A DNA stretch of 64,000 nucleotides from an uncultured Rhodospirillaceae bacterium (GCA_943787205.1 CALSLN010000001.1:281527-345526); one strand, 5' to 3'. Positions 34,982 through 44,609 are shown, numbered from the stretch's first letter. Numbers and translations are program-made. The notes: generated by a model not told the origin, from the sequence alone.

Positions 34982-35311
34982 ATGCCACCGAAACGTAATC
35001 CGCTTAAACTCAATGCGCTCCAATTGAAAACGCTCACAATAATTCAGGCCTTAACAGAATCGGATGAGGCAAATTCTGAGGAACGGCCAATACCGATGCT
35101 ACCGCCGGCACATGGTAATCATTTTCATGTTGGGCCCCATCTCGTAATGGGCAGTGATGCGACTGGCCTTCATAACGCCGCCGTTTGGGCAGCGCTCAAC
35201 CGCAAGGGGTTGGTCATTGGTCAGCCGCCTGGCCATTCCTCGTTAACGGCTGCTGGTATTGCCTATGAAACGGGCATGGCTGAGAAAATTCTAAACGCGC
35301 ACGATCACTAG
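34982..35311 (+). CDS. Hypothetical small protein downstream of the amidohydrolase
   Basis: A 109-residue soluble protein I do not recognise. The N-terminal third is helical and basic (MPPKRNPLKLNALQLKTL), followed by a Pro-rich stretch and a His-rich middle (PPAHGNHFHVGPHLVMGSDA) and a glycine/alanine helix (NAAVWAALNRKGLVIGQPPG). The His cluster could bind metal. AAGGA precedes the ATG. Position just behind the amidohydrolase suggests co-expression. Its length and His pattern do not match a family I can name. Confidence 0.65.
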   Translation: MPPKRNPLKLNALQLKTLTIIQALTESDEANSEERPIPMLPPAHGNHFHVGPHLVMGSDATGLHNAAVWAALNRKGLVIGQPPGHSSLTAAGIAYETGMAEKILNAHDH

Positions 35312-35434
35312 TTATTTAAGGGTGCCCGTTCACCATAGGGTGAGCGTGTGGTCCAGCACTGGCTGCACAGTTGCAACGCTTCCTATACCGCCTCACAGTA
35401 CTTGGTCTGGGCCAAAAAGATGGAGCAGTATTGC

Positions 35435-36958
35435 GTGAGAAACTTCAGTTTACGGTCAATCTTCGCAGGATTTATGCTGGCTGGCATGGTGGTGCACGGC
35501 GCATTCGCACAAGATCGAGCGTTACGCATTGCGGTCGAAAGCCGACCACCTGCTTACGGAAATCCATACACGCAGGCGATGCCGAGCATCTTGCATACGC
35601 TCTTCCCAGTTTTTGATGCCTTAACGCAGCTTGGTGCTGCCGGTGAGGTTCTGCCCAATCTCGCTGACTCTTATGAACGCATTGATGACCTGACTTGGCG
35701 TTTCGCTCTCCGTTCCGACGTTACGTTTGCCAATGGTGAGGCGTTTAATGCGACATCCATAAAGAGCAATCTCGACTACCTTTTAAGTGATGCCGGTCAA
35801 ACGACCTACGCCGCCTCACTCATCCCAACGGTCGATCGTGTGGAGGTGGAAAGCGAGTTCTCGCTTCTCGTCGTTACCAAAACGCGCGATGCAATTTTGC
35901 CGCGCCGCATGAGCACGATTGCTGCAGTTCCGCCAAAGGCTTGGGAAAACCTCGGTCCGACAGAGTTTGGTTTGTCTCCGATTGGGTCCGGCCCCTATCA
36001 AATCACGGACTGGGGTGAGTCTGATGGCGTGTTGGACTATGAAGCCTTCGAAAAGAGTTGGCGGGGCCCGCCTGGTATTGCTCGTGTTGAGGCGATCATC
36101 CAAGCAGAAGGTGTGGCCCGAAGTCAGGCGCTCCTCTCAGGTCAAATCGATATGGCAATGAATGCAGCAATCGATGAACTCGACTACCTGTCAGCTTCGG
36201 GCTTTACCGTTGAATCCGTAGTGACGCCCGTGGTCGGTTCATTGGCATTTTCAAATCAAGACTCTGAATCGCCCTTTGCTGATGTTCGTGTGCGCCAAGC
36301 GTTTAATTATGCAATTGACCGGGACGCTATCGCCAAATTTATTTACGCGGGGTTCGTTGAGCCAACAGGGCAGGGCACTACGGCAGGAGTTTATGGTCAC
36401 AATCCCGACGTTGCATCGTATCCTTATGATGTTGAGCGTGCACGGAACCTCATGGCCGACGCCGGCTATGGTGACGGTCTGCAACTGCGCGCGCGTGTGA
36501 CGCCAGGCCCACCTGTTTTGAGCATCTTGTATCAAAAGGTCGCTCAGGACTTGGCCGCTATCGGTGTGAAGCTTGATATACAATTTGCACAAGGGCCCAG
36601 CTGGCTTCAGATGTGGTTCTCGGGCGATTGGAAAGACGCGGACCTCATTTCATCCGCGTGGTCGAACACGACGTTCATGGACGCGGCCCGTGGCTTTGAA
36701 GCCTATTCCTGTCTGAGGCCAAACCCGTTTTTTTGTGAGCCAAGCCTCGTCGAGTCAATCGAGTTGGTGGCCGGTGAGTTTGACGAGAGTATTCGGTTAG
36801 CCATGCTGCAAGACCTTTCCATGAAGATGCATGACCTGGCGCCCGTCCTTTACTTATTCCCAACCACGAATAACCTTGTCTACTCATCTGATGTTACGGG
36901 GCTCGAATTTATTGGTATTCGGGCGCAACTTGATCGGATGCATTTCGTCGAGCAATAA
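35435..36958 (+). CDS. ABC transporter substrate-binding protein, SBP family 5 (peptide/nickel type)
   Basis: A periplasmic protein of about 507 residues of the DppA/OppA/NikA family. The GTG at 35435 is preferred, with GGAG nine bases upstream, and gives the signal peptide MRNFSLRSIFAGFMLAGMVV ending in FAQ; an ATG at 35420 is in frame. Motifs include LADSYERIDDLTWRFALRSD, FANGEAFNATSIKSNL and VRQAFNYAIDRDAIAKF. The usual permease and ATPase genes are absent, so it is an orphan receptor. The 3' end is followed at once by a hairpin terminator. Confidence 0.92.
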   Translation: MRNFSLRSIFAGFMLAGMVVHGAFAQDRALRIAVESRPPAYGNPYTQAMPSILHTLFPVFDALTQLGAAGEVLPNLADSYERIDDLTWRFALRSDVTFANGEAFNATSIKSNLDYLLSDAGQTTYAASLIPTVDRVEVESEFSLLVVTKTRDAILPRRMSTIAAVPPKAWENLGPTEFGLSPIGSGPYQITDWGESDGVLDYEAFEKSWRGPPGIARVEAIIQAEGVARSQALLSGQIDMAMNAAIDELDYLSASGFTVESVVTPVVGSLAFSNQDSESPFADVRVRQAFNYAIDRDAIAKFIYAGFVEPTGQGTTAGVYGHNPDVASYPYDVERARNLMADAGYGDGLQLRARVTPGPPVLSILYQKVAQDLAAIGVKLDIQFAQGPSWLQMWFSGDWKDADLISSAWSNTTFMDAARGFEAYSCLRPNPFFCEPSLVESIELVAGEFDESIRLAMLQDLSMKMHDLAPVLYLFPTTNNLVYSSDVTGLEFIGIRAQLDRMHFVEQ

Positions 36959-36961
36959 AAA

Positions 36962-36986
36962 AAGGGGCGGCACTAGGCCACCCCTT
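36962..36986. terminator. Bidirectional hairpin terminator
   Basis: AAGGGG pairs with CCCCTT and GGC with GCC around an ACTAG loop, with one internal C-A mismatch. On the plus strand it follows the stop of the ABC binding protein after 3 bp, and the stem ends in TTCTTC; on the minus strand it follows the YcnI-like gene's stop after about 20 bp and reads into a run of seven or more T (the A-rich stretch at 36955-36963). It suits termination of both convergent genes. Confidence 0.75.
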
Positions 36987-37008
36987 CTTCACATCAATAT
37001 GGGCTAGC

Positions 37009-37653
37009 TTATTTTGCCATAGCTTCTTGCTGTGACGCTTCGCCGCGTGCTTGTTCGGGTGTCCACTCCCAAGGGTACTGTTTCTTTTCTGGGGCGCGAA
37101 TAACCAAGAATGGTGCCGGAGTTGCCGTCGCCGTCATAAAGGCCCAAGTCTTTTTGGCGAACTCAGGGTCATTGATGTCGAGCGCCGTCTCTGGGAGATC
37201 GACATAGGGGTCAGTGCTATCTTCGCAGACAGTGATGTTCTGAACATGGAAGACTTTGCCTGGCTCATCCGGAAGTGTCATGCGGAATTTGAATGGGTAC
37301 CAAGCACTTGCGGTCATAGCTTTAACTGGGTTCTTCCAAATAATTTCACCAACGACTTCGTTGATGGAGCGCCCGTGGGCCATGATCGGTGTCTCTAACG
37401 TGCGCATCTTGTATTCGATGTCCCATGCCGGATCGAACGCAGCTTTAGCATCGGTGACACCGTCTGGAACTCTGATGCGCAGGCCAATCGGGGGGCTGCT
37501 CTTGCAGCCGTGATTGACGCTCAGAACCATCGGTGTGGAGTAACCAGCATAGCCTTCTTTAATGTCGAGGGCGTTGTGGGCGCTTGCAGGTGTGGAGGCA
37601 CCGAAGGCAAGGCCTACGATAGCTGCGGTTGCGAATAGTGCGTTCTTGATCAT
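37009..37653 (-). CDS. YcnI-like (DUF1775) secreted protein, copy 2
   Basis: A 214-residue exported protein. The signal peptide (MIKNALFATAAIVGLAFGAS, cleavage after ASA) leaves a mature N-terminal His (HNALDIKEGYAGYS), as in copper-binding YcnI. The block LSVNHGCKSSPPIGLRIRVP parallels VPHGCGPLDTTEIRMKIP of copy 1, and a second Cys lies in NITVCEDSTDP. The C-terminal tail is charged and rich in Glu/Gln. GGGAGCAATGAG precedes the ATG. The gene stands alone, divergent from the ABC-F ATPase. Two solitary copies in one window suggest distinct metals or conditions. Confidence 0.85.
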   Translation of the reverse strand: MIKNALFATAAIVGLAFGASTPASAHNALDIKEGYAGYSTPMVLSVNHGCKSSPPIGLRIRVPDGVTDAKAAFDPAWDIEYKMRTLETPIMAHGRSINEVVGEIIWKNPVKAMTASAWYPFKFRMTLPDEPGKVFHVQNITVCEDSTDPYVDLPETALDINDPEFAKKTWAFMTATATPAPFLVIRAPEKKQYPWEWTPEQARGEASQQEAMAK

Positions 37654-37840
37654 CTCATTGCTCCCTGGGAATAGGTGTAAACTCTACTGCGGCTCTTGTT
37701 CGGAGTCGCCATTGGTCTTGTGGGGATGATAGCAGTTTCTCGATATCTCATCGAGTCCCTCTGAAATCGCCGGGTTTTCAGGCTAATTTGCGGTGAAGCG
37801 CATAGCTTAAGGTGAACCGCTATGGTATCCGAGCGGCCTT

Positions 37841-39748
37841 ATGTTGACCTTACAAGATATTACGGTTCGGCTCGGCGGGAATGTTATTCTTGATCGTGCA
37901 TCGGCAGCCATCCCTCCCAAAAGCCGTGTTGGCTTAATCGGTCGCAATGGAGCCGGAAAATCAACCCTCCTTAAGGTCATGACCGGCCAGATTGAGCCGG
38001 ATGGGGGTACGTTTAAGCATCCCAATGGCACCCGTATTGGTTACCTCGCCCAAGACGCGCCTAGCGGCTCAGTAACCCCTATTGAGACAGTGCTTGCCGC
38101 AGACCAGGAACGGCTGGCGCTGTTGGAGGAAGCTGAGACGGCAGAAGATCCAAACCGTATCGCTGACATCCATGAGCGCTTGACCGTTATTGATGCCCAT
38201 GGAGCGCCTGCGCGCGCAGCGCGTATTCTTGCTGGCTTAGGGTTTGATGAGGCGACTCAGAATCAGGCGGTGGACTCGTTCTCTGGCGGGTGGCGCATGC
38301 GTGTCGCCTTGGGCGCATTGTTGTTTTCTGAGCCAGACCTTTTGCTTCTTGATGAACCCTCGAACCATTTGGACCTTGAGGCAGAAATCTGGTTGGAATC
38401 GTTCCTCAAAACCTATCCTGCGACGCTCGTTGTTGTCAGTCACGAACGCGACCTTTTGAATACGGTTGTTGACCATATTCTTCATGTTCAAAGTGGTCAG
38501 TCGACGCTCTATGCGGGTAACTACGACTCTTTTGAGCGGCAAAGACGGGAGCGCCAAGCGCAAGTTGAATCGATGCGCGTGAAGCAGGAAGGTAAACGGA
38601 AAGAACTGCAGGCGTACGTTGATCGCTGGCGCTACAAGGCCCATACGGCGAAGCAGGCCCAAAGTAGAATGAAGGCGCTCGCGCGTATGGAACCCATTGC
38701 AGCTGCCGCTGAGGACCCAACGCTGAGTTTTGATTTTCCTAGTCCCGACGAGCTGCGGCCACCCCTTATTTCGCTGGAAGATGCTGAGGTCGGTTATGTC
38801 GCGGGTACACCGGTTCTCTCTAATCTGAATCTACGGATCGATCCTGACGACCGCATCGCCTTCGTCGGTCGAAATGGCAATGGTAAGACGACGTTGGCGC
38901 GGTTGCTGTCTGGCCATCTGAAGCCATTCCAAGGTGACGTCGGTGTCAGCACGAAGCTGCGTGTCGGGTATTTTGCACAACACCAAATCGAGGATTTGGT
39001 TTCTGATCAAACGCCAATTCAACATATGGCCCGCGTTATGACCGATGCCAAGCCTGGCGCCGTGCGAGCGCAACTCGGGCGGTTTGGGTTTTCGGGCGAC
39101 ATGGCCAATCGAGACGTTGGACGGTTGTCTGGTGGTGAACGGGCTCGTTTGGCTTTGGCGCTCATAACCCGTGATGCACCGCACATTCTTTTGCTTGATG
39201 AACCGACGAATCACCTTGATGTCGACGCACGGGAAGCGCTTGTGCAGGCCCTCAATGCGTACAGCGGTGCGGTCATTATTGTGAGTCACGATCGCCACCT
39301 TCTTGAACTGACGGCCGACCGTTTGGTCTATGTGGCTGATGGTACGGCCAAAGAGTTCTGTGGGACACTGGATGATTATCAGGATTTAGTCATTGGGCGC
39401 GGCAAAGGTAATGGCAAGAGCGCGCCGTCAGAGTCGAACAAGGATGGTTCGGGTGCAGAAAAGCCGATCAATAAGAAAGAGCAGCGTCGACTTGCCGCTC
39501 AGAAAAGAGATCAAACGAAATCTTTACGCCGTGATGTTTCTGAAGCCGAGGCTGTGATGGCCAAGTTGTCTGAGCGCCGCAAGGTGATCGACCACGCCCT
39601 TTTCAAACCGGATGACGCTGCGGCCGAGTTCCAGAACAAACCAACGTCCGATCTAATGAAGGCCAGGGCTGATGCCGAACGGGATTTGTCTGTCGCTGAG
39701 GCGCGCTGGCTCAAGGCGAGCGAGGCCTTGGAGCGAGCGAATGTCTGA
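37841..39748 (+). CDS. ABC-F family ATP-binding protein
   Basis: A 635-residue soluble protein with two nucleotide-binding domains and no membrane segment. Walker A motifs are GRNGAGKSTLL and GRNGNGKTTLARLL, signature motifs are FSGGWRMRVALG and LSGGERARLALAL, and Walker B motifs are LLLDEPSNHLDLE and LLLDEPTNHLDVD. The linker (about residues 240-320) is rich in Arg/Lys/Gln, as in ribosome-acting ABC-F proteins. The C-terminal 100 residues form a charged coiled coil. It resembles the Uup/YheS group acting on translation, not transport. A DAACS symporter gene follows on the same strand after 86 bp. Confidence 0.93.
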   Translation: MLTLQDITVRLGGNVILDRASAAIPPKSRVGLIGRNGAGKSTLLKVMTGQIEPDGGTFKHPNGTRIGYLAQDAPSGSVTPIETVLAADQERLALLEEAETAEDPNRIADIHERLTVIDAHGAPARAARILAGLGFDEATQNQAVDSFSGGWRMRVALGALLFSEPDLLLLDEPSNHLDLEAEIWLESFLKTYPATLVVVSHERDLLNTVVDHILHVQSGQSTLYAGNYDSFERQRRERQAQVESMRVKQEGKRKELQAYVDRWRYKAHTAKQAQSRMKALARMEPIAAAAEDPTLSFDFPSPDELRPPLISLEDAEVGYVAGTPVLSNLNLRIDPDDRIAFVGRNGNGKTTLARLLSGHLKPFQGDVGVSTKLRVGYFAQHQIEDLVSDQTPIQHMARVMTDAKPGAVRAQLGRFGFSGDMANRDVGRLSGGERARLALALITRDAPHILLLDEPTNHLDVDAREALVQALNAYSGAVIIVSHDRHLLELTADRLVYVADGTAKEFCGTLDDYQDLVIGRGKGNGKSAPSESNKDGSGAEKPINKKEQRRLAAQKRDQTKSLRRDVSEAEAVMAKLSERRKVIDHALFKPDDAAAEFQNKPTSDLMKARADAERDLSVAEARWLKASEALERANV

Positions 39749-39834
39749 TAATCTGAGCCAGGGCCGCTGTTGACCTTTCGCGCTTATTGCCTCTCACTAC
39801 ACCCTAGAAAAATTCATCCGGGGGGATATGGTTC

Positions 39835-41139
39835 ATGACGGGTATGCAGATTGTGTATTGGCTCGCTGTTCTTGGCGTATTTGCTGGTCTTTTCTGGCTT
39901 GGTTCATCAAAAGGCGTCACGCTTTGGGTGCGTGTCTTAACCGCTCTAGTTGTCGGTATTTTGTTTGGTCTGTTTTTTGGTGATTTGGTTGAATCGACCA
40001 AATGGGTCGGTGATCTGTTCGTTCGTTTGATCAGAATGCTGGTTGTCCCACTTATCTTTACGACATTAGTGGCGGGGCTGCTGTCCATGGGAGATCCCAA
40101 GAAGCTTGGGTCCATTGGCGGCAAAGCAATGGCTTTGTATATGATGACCACCGCGGTCGCGATTAGCATCGGGCTTTTCCTTGGTGTTCTCTTTCAGCCG
40201 GGCGTCGGTGTTGAGCTTGCCGCCGTGTCGACCCGTGAAATTCAGCCCGCCGCCGATGTTGTAGAACGGTTTCTCGGCATCATACCGACCAACCCTGTTG
40301 CTGCGCTGGCCGAAGGAGACGTGCTGGCAATCATCGTCTTTGCCCTTTTGTTTGGCACCGGTATCGTCATGGCCGGTGAGAAAGGCCGCGCCGCAGGAGA
40401 TGCGATCTCTGCAGCGGCAGAGGCTATGCTCAAAGTAGCTCACATTGTTATGGAGTTAGCGCCCTACGGCGTTTTTGCTTTGGTCGCCTGGGTTGCTGGT
40501 ACGCTTGGGACTGAAACTATATTCAAGCTTCTGACCCTTGTTGTTGTCGTGTATGCGGCGTGCATCATACATGCAGGTTTGGTGTATGGCGGTCTCATCA
40601 AGGTATTGCTCAAGCTTCCGGTCGTGCGCTTCTTCCGTGGCATTATCGATGCTCAGGCTGTGGCGTATTCCACCGCCTCTAGCTCGGCCACATTGCCGGT
40701 CACAATGACCTGCGTTGAAGAAAATCTCGGCGTTAAACAATCCGTGGCCTCGTCTGTTCTTCCGCTCGGTGCGACCATCAACATGGACGGTACGGCGCTC
40801 TACTTAGGTGTGGTTGCAGTTTTCTCTGCACAGGCGTTCGGCATTGATCTGGTTGCCATGGATTATGTCATGATCGCTGTCACGGTAACGTTGGCATCCA
40901 TCGGAACGGCGGGCGTACCTTCAGCGTCGTTATTTCTCTTGTCCACCATATTACCGGTCATTGGTATTTCCGTGGAGCAAACTGCTCTCATCGTGGGGCT
41001 TATTCTTCCCATTGACCGTATCCTTGATATGGCGCGCACCACCGTCAATGTGAGTGGCGATGCCGCAGTTGCTGTTGTGGTAGCTAAGTTTGAAGGTGAG
41101 CTAGATGAAGAAAAATTCAGAGAAGTTGCTGTGGTATAG
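39835..41139 (+). CDS. Dicarboxylate/amino acid:cation symporter (DAACS family)
   Basis: A 434-residue inner-membrane carrier of the GltP/DctA family. The hairpin motif SSSATLPVTMTCVEENLGV (HP1), the LPLGATINMDGTALY segment of TM7 and the IGTAGVPSASLFLL (HP2) sequence are present. It imports C4-dicarboxylates or glutamate/aspartate with Na+ or H+. About eight hydrophobic helices are seen. The length is normal. It is located between the ABC-F gene and the VOC gene, without obvious functional link. Confidence 0.94.
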   Translation: MTGMQIVYWLAVLGVFAGLFWLGSSKGVTLWVRVLTALVVGILFGLFFGDLVESTKWVGDLFVRLIRMLVVPLIFTTLVAGLLSMGDPKKLGSIGGKAMALYMMTTAVAISIGLFLGVLFQPGVGVELAAVSTREIQPAADVVERFLGIIPTNPVAALAEGDVLAIIVFALLFGTGIVMAGEKGRAAGDAISAAAEAMLKVAHIVMELAPYGVFALVAWVAGTLGTETIFKLLTLVVVVYAACIIHAGLVYGGLIKVLLKLPVVRFFRGIIDAQAVAYSTASSSATLPVTMTCVEENLGVKQSVASSVLPLGATINMDGTALYLGVVAVFSAQAFGIDLVAMDYVMIAVTVTLASIGTAGVPSASLFLLSTILPVIGISVEQTALIVGLILPIDRILDMARTTVNVSGDAAVAVVVAKFEGELDEEKFREVAVV

Positions 41140-41191
41140 TTGCGCCTCTTCTAGTTCGCGCCCACGAATCTGATCCGGAGAACGGTTCGAC

Positions 41192-42135
41192 ATGGCTGTC
41201 CAATTGATCGAAGGCCCCCTTATTTGCAGCTCACATCTTGATGTGCATCGCCGCGTGTTTTGTGACGGCTTCAATATGGAAGAAGTGTCAGCACAGTCCT
41301 TCGATCAGGCCTCTACGGTAAGGCTCTTTGGTGTACCCGGGCGCACATCCGAGGTTGTTGGGTTGCGCACGCCGGGTGTTCCTTTTGGTGTGCGTTTGGT
41401 GCGGTTCTCTCCTGACTCCGAAACTGTCATCCGGGATGAGTCCAAGGGGCACGACGCACATGCGGCCCTAAGGTGATCGACTTTTATTCACCGGATTTTG
41501 ACGCGGCGATTGATCACCTTGAGAACAAAGGTTTTAAAGTCAGAGATGCCGTCGCTGAATATGAAAATGGCCACGGCCTCATCAAGGAAGCTCATATGTG
41601 GGGGCCTGACTCTGTTGTCTGTGCCGTTATTGCTGGGCCGCATGACTATTTGAAGCAAACGGTCACCGTATCAGACCGACTATTTTCGGAGCCCCATAGC
41701 ATCGCAGGTCCGGTCACGGATCAAAATGCGGCGGTTGCATTTTATCGCAATGGCCCAGGCCTCGGTGTTGTCTCATCTTACGGCCTAGACGATGAAACAT
41801 TCGATGCTTTGGTCGGCGGGGAGCAACGTATTCATCTCAGCGCACAAAATGTTGGGATGTCTGTCTCGACACCGTACTTCGGTATTATTCACTACGGCTT
41901 GCCTATTTCTTCGTACGGTTCACTAACGGATATTGCGAAATTTCCGAGTCGAGGTTTGATTGGCGCTACTTTGCTAGTGACTGACATTGAATCAATAGTG
42001 GAGCAGAGTGTGTCCGCTGGAGGGTCTGTTCAGGCGGCTCAGTCCAAGATCAATCTGAAGCCTTATGGCGACGTCGAGAGTGCCATCATCGTGTCACCGT
42101 TCGGCACGTCGCTGCACCTCGTTCAAGTCGCATGA
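41192..42135 (+). pseudogene. VOC (glyoxalase) superfamily protein split between two overlapping frames
   Basis: The first frame starts at ATG 41192 and stops at 41476 (ending DAHAALR); the second opens with GTG at 41473 and reads VIDFYSPDFDAAIDHLENKG onward to 42135. Together about 314 residues would make a normal two-domain VOC protein, with the junction AAL-K-VIDFYSPDF restored if one base is added after CT at about 41469. The overlap is GTGA, so coupled translation of two polypeptides cannot be excluded. Unlike the other broken genes here it needs one base added, not removed. VOC enzymes perform metal-dependent dioxygenase, isomerase or lyase reactions. Confidence 0.65.
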
Positions 42136-42206
42136 GAAAGTAAACTAAGGTCGGCGCTAGCGCCGTGAATTCGTTCTCTAAGCTGACCTCTGTTTTGTTG
42201 ACGTGA

Positions 42207-42220
42207 TTGATATACCTCAA
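42207..42220 (+). promoter_or_regulatory. NNR/FNR-like binding site upstream of the nitric oxide reductase gene
   Basis: TTGATATACCTCAA matches TTGAT-N4-ATCAA with one mismatch and has the TTG-N8-CAA spacing used by the NnrR/DNR/FNR regulators. It is centred about 116 bp before the ATG at 42330, leaving room for a promoter: GATAAC at about 42251 could be the -10 element, giving a site somewhat upstream of the usual -41.5. The spacing to the true start is not known. Confidence 0.65.
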
Positions 42221-42329
42221 CGCCAGCCTGCGCCTTATCTGTCAAACAAAGATAACCTGTGACCCAGTAAAGCTATCTGCTTTGTGGGGCAGTCTGGCTT
42301 TGACATGACTAAGGGGTGGGGAATTGACT

Positions 42330-44609
42330 ATGGAAACCTATAGGACAACATTTTCGATTCGCCGGCTTTGGCAGATTTTTATCGTCGGTATGATTGTTAT
42401 GTTCGGCGTTCTGTTGTTTCTCGGGCGAGAAATTTATCAGCTTGCACCGCCTATACCCGCCAAAATTCAAACCGATTCTGGCGCCGTCATTTATACGCGT
42501 GCAGATATCGACCAAGGCCAAAACGTCTGGCAATCACTTGGCGGTATGCAGCAAGGCTCCATATGGGGGCATGGCAGTTACCTTGCGCCGGATTGGAGTG
42601 CTGACTGGTTGCAACGTGAGGCCAATGCTCTTCTAAAGCTGCTTCCCTCTCCAGAGTCAGGCGACCCAACATCGGGCGCAGACATCCAGCTCGAAATGCG
42701 CAAAGTGCTGCTTCGCGCTGAGATGCGGGAAAATACCTATCAGCCAGAAACGGATACGGTCACGGTTAGCACAAACCGTGCGCAGGCCATTGCTACAGTT
42801 GGGCAGCACTATAGGCGTTTGTTCCAGGGTAGCGATGCGGAGGCCATGGCGCTTCGCAAACAGTATGCTTTTCCCATAGACAATCTTTTGACCGATGCAG
42901 AAGCGAAAGCGCTAAACGCATTCTTCTTCTGGTCGTCATGGAGTGCTGTTACCGAGCGTCCTAACGATGACATCACATATACGAGCAACTGGCCTCATGA
43001 GCCATTGGTTGGCAACACGCCAGCGGCTGGCCTGTTTATGTGGAGCATGATTTCGGTCGTGTTGCTGCTCGCTGGAATTGGTGCGTTGGTTTGGTACTAC
43101 GCTCGAGAATATGACGTCTGGCGTGCCGACATGGAACCAGAAGCCGGCTACGCAGAATCAGATTTGATGGCCGAGGCGACAATCACACCGTCAATGCGGG
43201 CCACGGCGAAGTATTTTTGGCTCGTTGTTGTATTGATTCTGGTTCAAGTTCTTTTAGGCGTGGTAACGGCGCATTATGCGGTTGAAGGCCAGGGTATCTA
43301 TGGTCTGCCATTTGCAGAGTACTTCCCTTATTCCGTAACCCGCACATGGCACACGCAGTTGGCGGTGTATTGGATCGCAACCGCGTGGCTCGGCACGGGT
43401 CTCTACATCGGGCCTTTGCTGTCGGGTCATGAGCCGAAGTTTCAACGCTTTGGTGTCAATTTTTTATTCATTAGTTTGTTGATCATCGTGGTCGGATCGT
43501 TTGCCGGGGAATGGGCAGCAGTTCACCGATTCATCGATAACATGACAGTCAATTTCTGGTTCGGCCATCAGGGCTACGAATATGTCGACCTGGGACGCTT
43601 CTGGCAGATTTATCTCTTTATCGGATTATTGCTCTGGGTTGCCCTCGTGCTTCGTGCCCTGGCGCCGATTCTGAAGGATAAAAATGAAGGGTCGTTGATC
43701 TACCTGGTTGTCCTGGCGACGATTTCGATCGGTCTTTTGTATGGTGCCGGTTTGATGTGGGGTCAGAATACGCATATCAGCATCGTAGAGTATTGGCGTT
43801 GGTGGGTTGTCCATCTTTGGGTTGAGGGTGTGTTCGAGGTTTTTGCGACCGCGATTATTTCAACCGTGTTTGTTCGTATGGGCTTGCTCCGGGTGTCCGT
43901 TGCAACGGTTATGGTCCTGTTTGCGACCATTATTTTCCTCGGCGGCGGTGTTTTAGGCACATTCCACCATTTGTATTTTTCGGGAACTCCAGTATCGGTC
44001 ATTGCAATTGGGGCAACGTTCTCAGCCCTCGAAGTGGTGCCGCTAACCGTCGTTGGGTTTGAGGCTTACAATCATTCGAAGATTGAAAAAAATGCCCAAT
44101 GGCAAGAGACCTATCATTGGCCGTTCATGTTTTTTGCGGCTGTGCTGTTTTGGAACCTTGTTGGCGCTGGCCTCTTCGGGTTCATGATCAATCCCCCGCT
44201 TGCGCTGTATTACATGCAGGGCCTTAACTCGACGGCGAACCATGGGCATGCGGCCTTGTTTGGGGTCTACGGCATGCTCGGTATTGGGCTGATGCTCTAT
44301 TGTTTCCATGGGCTGACGGATGTGAAGTTGTGGAATCAAAAACTCCTGAAGGTTGCCTTTTGGTCGCTGAATATCGGGTTGGCAATGATGACGTTCTTGT
44401 CGCTCCTACCCCAAGGGCTGCTGCAAACTTACGCGAGTTATAAGTATAGCTATGCGTATGCTCGGTCTGCTGAGTTTGTCCACAGCCCGATCATGGAAGC
44501 GTTGGTATGGGCGCGAGTGCCTGGTGATATTGTTGTCTCTATCGGCGTCGTCGCTCTTGTCATATTTACCTTTCAAGTATTCACGGGAAAGAGAAGCGAG
44601 GCGACCTAA
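42330..44609 (+). CDS. norB: Nitric oxide reductase large subunit, quinol-dependent single-subunit type
   Basis: A 759-residue protein that reduces NO to N2O using quinol. The soluble N-terminal insert between the first and second helix (about residues 35-230, with GQNVWQSLGGMQQGSIWGHG) and the absence of a norC gene identify the qNOR (NorZ) type. Haem and iron ligands are in RTWHTQLAVYW, VVHLWVEGVFEV, FHHLYFSGTP and NHGHAALFGVYG. About fourteen helices are seen. It stands alone; no norQ or norD follows. A TTG/ATG ambiguity at 42324-42330 affects two residues. An NNR-like box lies upstream, so expression is probably induced by NO. Confidence 0.93.
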   Translation: METYRTTFSIRRLWQIFIVGMIVMFGVLLFLGREIYQLAPPIPAKIQTDSGAVIYTRADIDQGQNVWQSLGGMQQGSIWGHGSYLAPDWSADWLQREANALLKLLPSPESGDPTSGADIQLEMRKVLLRAEMRENTYQPETDTVTVSTNRAQAIATVGQHYRRLFQGSDAEAMALRKQYAFPIDNLLTDAEAKALNAFFFWSSWSAVTERPNDDITYTSNWPHEPLVGNTPAAGLFMWSMISVVLLLAGIGALVWYYAREYDVWRADMEPEAGYAESDLMAEATITPSMRATAKYFWLVVVLILVQVLLGVVTAHYAVEGQGIYGLPFAEYFPYSVTRTWHTQLAVYWIATAWLGTGLYIGPLLSGHEPKFQRFGVNFLFISLLIIVVGSFAGEWAAVHRFIDNMTVNFWFGHQGYEYVDLGRFWQIYLFIGLLLWVALVLRALAPILKDKNEGSLIYLVVLATISIGLLYGAGLMWGQNTHISIVEYWRWWVVHLWVEGVFEVFATAIISTVFVRMGLLRVSVATVMVLFATIIFLGGGVLGTFHHLYFSGTPVSVIAIGATFSALEVVPLTVVGFEAYNHSKIEKNAQWQETYHWPFMFFAAVLFWNLVGAGLFGFMINPPLALYYMQGLNSTANHGHAALFGVYGMLGIGLMLYCFHGLTDVKLWNQKLLKVAFWSLNIGLAMMTFLSLLPQGLLQTYASYKYSYAYARSAEFVHSPIMEALVWARVPGDIVVSIGVVALVIFTFQVFTGKRSEAT

